Assembly: GCF_001556045.1 (NCBI RefSeq)
Contig: NZ_LSIC01000033.1
Coordinates: forward strand, 1 to 6,781
From: Bradyrhizobium sp. CCH5-F6
Lineage (GTDB): Bacteria > Pseudomonadota > Alphaproteobacteria > Rhizobiales > Xanthobacteraceae
Reading direction: 5' to 3'
Length of the DNA stretch: 6,781 nt
Shown here: positions 6,101 to 6,781 of the stretch, piece after piece
Layout: each line of letters begins with the position of its first letter
Position numbering within the stretch: position 1 is the first letter of the stretch
The notes under the pieces: generated by a model
Databases searched by the model: none
The model's input: only the letters and a program-made list of their open reading frames with translations
Told to the model about the DNA's origin: nothing
Program-made: the position numbers and the translations under genes

Positions 6101-6584
6101 GCCGCGTGATCATGGACACGCCCGGCAGCAGCCGCTCGATGATCGGGCGCATCGTCGCGGCCCCTAACAACAGCGTCTCGTCGCGGCCGCGGCGGTTGAG
6201 AATGCGATCGGTGAAGACGTGGCCGCGTTCGAGATCGGCGGCGATCTGCACCTCGTCGACGGCGAGGAAGGAAACGTCGAGGTCGCGCGGCATCGCCTCG
6301 ACGGTGGACACCCAGTAGCGCGGGTTCTTCGGCTTGATCTTCTCTTCGCCGGTGACGAGCGCGACGCTGGCTTCACCGGTTCTGGCGGCGATCTTGTTGT
6401 AGACCTCGCGCGCGAGCAGGCGCAGCGGCAGGCCGATCATGCCCGAGGGATGCGCGAGCATCCGCTCGATGGCGAGATGGGTCTTGCCGGTGTTGGTCGG
6501 CCCGAGCACCGCGGTGACGCCCGCGCCGGGCACGCGATCGGAAGGTGCGCGCTCGGAGGCGAAGGGGGAGGGAGAAAAAGCCAT
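3150..6584 (-). CDS. Suv3-like DExH-box RNA helicase with long disordered C-terminal tail
   Basis: A 1144-residue superfamily 2 helicase of the Suv3 type, the family whose mitochondrial member unwinds RNA for decay with polynucleotide phosphorylase or RNase. Visible motifs: Walker A GPTNTGKTH (28-36), GLPLRLLAREV (51-61), motif II DEVQ (110-113), GAATMRP (141-147), GSLSPRTRNAQ (211-221), motif V ATDAVGMGLNL (235-245) and motif VI QIAGRAGR (273-280). An all-helical Suv3-type region follows to about 500, then a conserved alphaproteobacterial extension to about 825. Residues 835-970 are Ala/Glu/Pro-rich and acidic. Residues 980-1120 are rich in Arg, Asp, Gly and His (RDRDKGRDRRDRE) and probably bind RNA. 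The end, DPNSPFAKLAALKEQL, is a predicted helix. ATG 6584 has no good ribosome binding site, but an in-frame TAA stands four codons upstream. It leads the helicase-S4 operon. An RNA-decay role here is inferred. Confidence 0.95.
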   Translation of the reverse strand: MAFSPSPFASERAPSDRVPGAGVTAVLGPTNTGKTHLAIERMLAHPSGMIGLPLRLLAREVYNKIAARTGEASVALVTGEEKIKPKNPRYWVSTVEAMPRDLDVSFLAVDEVQIAADLERGHVFTDRILNRRGRDETLLLGAATMRPIIERLLPGVSMITRPRLSQLEFAGDRKITRQPRRTAIVAFSADEVYAIAELIRRQHGGAAVVLGSLSPRTRNAQVAMFQNGDVDYLVATDAVGMGLNLDVDHVAFASDRKFDGYQFRRLTPSEFAQIAGRAGRATRNGTFGTTGRCAPFEPELVNALQNHTFDPVKVLQWRNSRLDFSSLGALQVSLNLAPGHETLTRAPIAEDMRVLDHAARDVEVRDIAHGKAAVERLWEACQVPDYRKLSPAAHAELVTTLYGFLMQKGCIPDSWFEAQITQADRIDGDIDTLSARIAQIRTWTFVANRPDWLKDPERWQGIAREVENKLSDALHERLTERFVDRRTSVLMRRLRENTSLNTEIGKTGEVIVEGHVIGRLDGFTFAPDAAEAGSDAKALQAAAQAVLAGEINARAEKLGNAPDEQFVLTSEGIIRWTGDAVARLSAADEALHPRIRIISDERLTGAPRDKVQARLELWLKTHIEKLLGPMFELSKAEDVTGIARGIAYQLVEALGVLERPKIANELKDLDQSSRAVLRKYGVRFGAYHIYFPGLLKPAARALAALLWALKQDNVDLSSLSGAQHLASSGRTSFPVDKALPRDAYRVLGYKQAGERAVRVDILERLADLIRPALAWRENSPGEKPAGAFDGRSFVVTQAMTSLTGSAGEDFASVLRALGYRMEKRPPLPQKPVVAETVAAEAPPVEGSAETSTETSPETATEAVAGLPEEAAASETPAADAAPEAVTVEDAPGVEPQDEAAPAEPALEASSEARVTPEDAPGIAPSTEETAAPAEAGGLEAAAAETAATEAAASPDAAAPEAAVAPAPAEPELVEVWRPGGRHEDRKPRHERHRHQRHHQPRPQAGAEAGAAPGAASGEAAEGAKSGHRHGGGRRDGGRDFRKPREGGGEGAPRPEGRDDRNRRFEGKGGDKDRNRDKGKFGDKGRDNRGRDRDKGRDRRDRESGPSLRPYASSANPRERDRPVDPNSPFAKLAALKEQLSGRKE
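3222..4082 (-). repeat. Low-complexity acidic then basic coding tract of the helicase tail
   Basis: Two compositionally distinct tracts. Bases 4082-3675 encode an Ala/Glu/Pro/Thr tract with a twice-used EDAPG-(V/I)-x-P unit (near residues 888 and 917). Bases 3647-3222 encode Arg/Asp/Gly/His/Lys clusters such as GGDKDRNRDKGKFGDKGRD. Between them stands the short motif ELVEVWRPGGRHE. Both tracts look intrinsically disordered; the second resembles RGG/RD-rich RNA-binding tails. Confidence 0.75.
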
Positions 6585-6702
6585 GTCTATCGATTAGGTA
6601 GTAGCAATTGGGGCGAATGTCAGTGCCGGATGAGGCGGGCCGGGGGCTGGGTGTCGGCCATGTCTCCGAACGCTGGGGTGGCGGCCACGCACTCCGCTGT
6701 CG
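6585..6702. other. Upstream region of the helicase gene
   Basis: About 118 bases between the helicase start and the right-edge repeat. It should hold the promoter of the helicase-S4 operon on the minus strand, but I cannot pick a convincing -35/-10 pair. The stretch close to the start (6585-6612) is relatively AT-rich. No gene is supported. Confidence 0.35.
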
Positions 6703-6781
6703 TGCCCCGGCTCGACCGGGGCATCCAGTACGCCGCGGCCTCTCCACTCCAGCACAACCGCCTCGGCGTACTGGATCGCCC
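6703..6781. repeat. Dispersed palindromic intergenic repeat (Bradyrhizobium-like), cut by the window edge
   Basis: Two inverted repeats are stacked here. TGCCCCGG-CTCGA-CCGGGGCA (6703-6723) forms a perfect 8-bp stem. ATCCAGTACGCCG (6723-6735) pairs with CGGCGTACTGGAT (6764-6776) across a 28-base loop. The words GCCCCGGCTCGACCGGGGC and GTACTGGATCGCCC are, from memory, typical of short palindromic repeats scattered between genes in Bradyrhizobium and relatives. The second outer arm (GATCGCCC and onward) begins at the edge and would probably continue as another CCCGG hairpin. Likely a REP/MITE-like element; no coding capacity. Confidence 0.65.

Overview
The window is high-GC DNA with the gene content and codon bias of an alphaproteobacterium. 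The best guess is Bradyrhizobium or a close relative such as Rhodopseudomonas. The evidence is an Azotobacter FdI-type ferredoxin next to a CarD-family regulator, a Suv3-like helicase, and a palindromic intergenic repeat at the right edge that resembles those scattered through Bradyrhizobium chromosomes. The genus is an inference; nothing in the window proves it.

Left part, + strand (1-752): the 3' end of a RegB/PrrB/RoxS-like sensor histidine kinase overlaps by 11 bp a complete RegA/PrrA/RoxR-like response regulator that starts at TTG. The pair looks translationally coupled and would form a redox-type two-component system. A small gene for a putative exported 79-residue protein (791-1030, - strand) converges on it.

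Middle and right part, all - strand, read from right to left: a 1144-residue Suv3-like DExH RNA helicase with a long disordered charged tail (6584-3150), a small S4-domain RNA-binding protein (3145-2876), the seven-iron ferredoxin FdxA (2743-2405) and a CarD/CdnL-type RNA polymerase-binding regulator (2248-1268). The helicase and S4 genes are only a few bases apart and probably share a transcript. fdxA follows after 132 bp. carD has its own promoter, with an inverted repeat across its -10 box, and ends in a strong intrinsic terminator at 1212-1239. Two RNA-binding proteins, an electron carrier and a transcription factor in a row look like a housekeeping cluster rather than an accessory island.

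The points most worth a second look are these. The S4 gene has no ATG, GTG or TTG that would keep its first conserved helix, and ACG sits exactly where ATG is expected, behind a good ribosome binding site. The carD promoter carries an operator-like dyad. CarD has a histone H1-like basic N-terminal tail and an acidic C-terminal tail. The helicase tail resembles a degradosome scaffold. A 22-bp perfect palindrome covers the S4 stop codon. I found no mobile element, CRISPR array, tRNA or rRNA, and nothing that amounts to a wholly new system.
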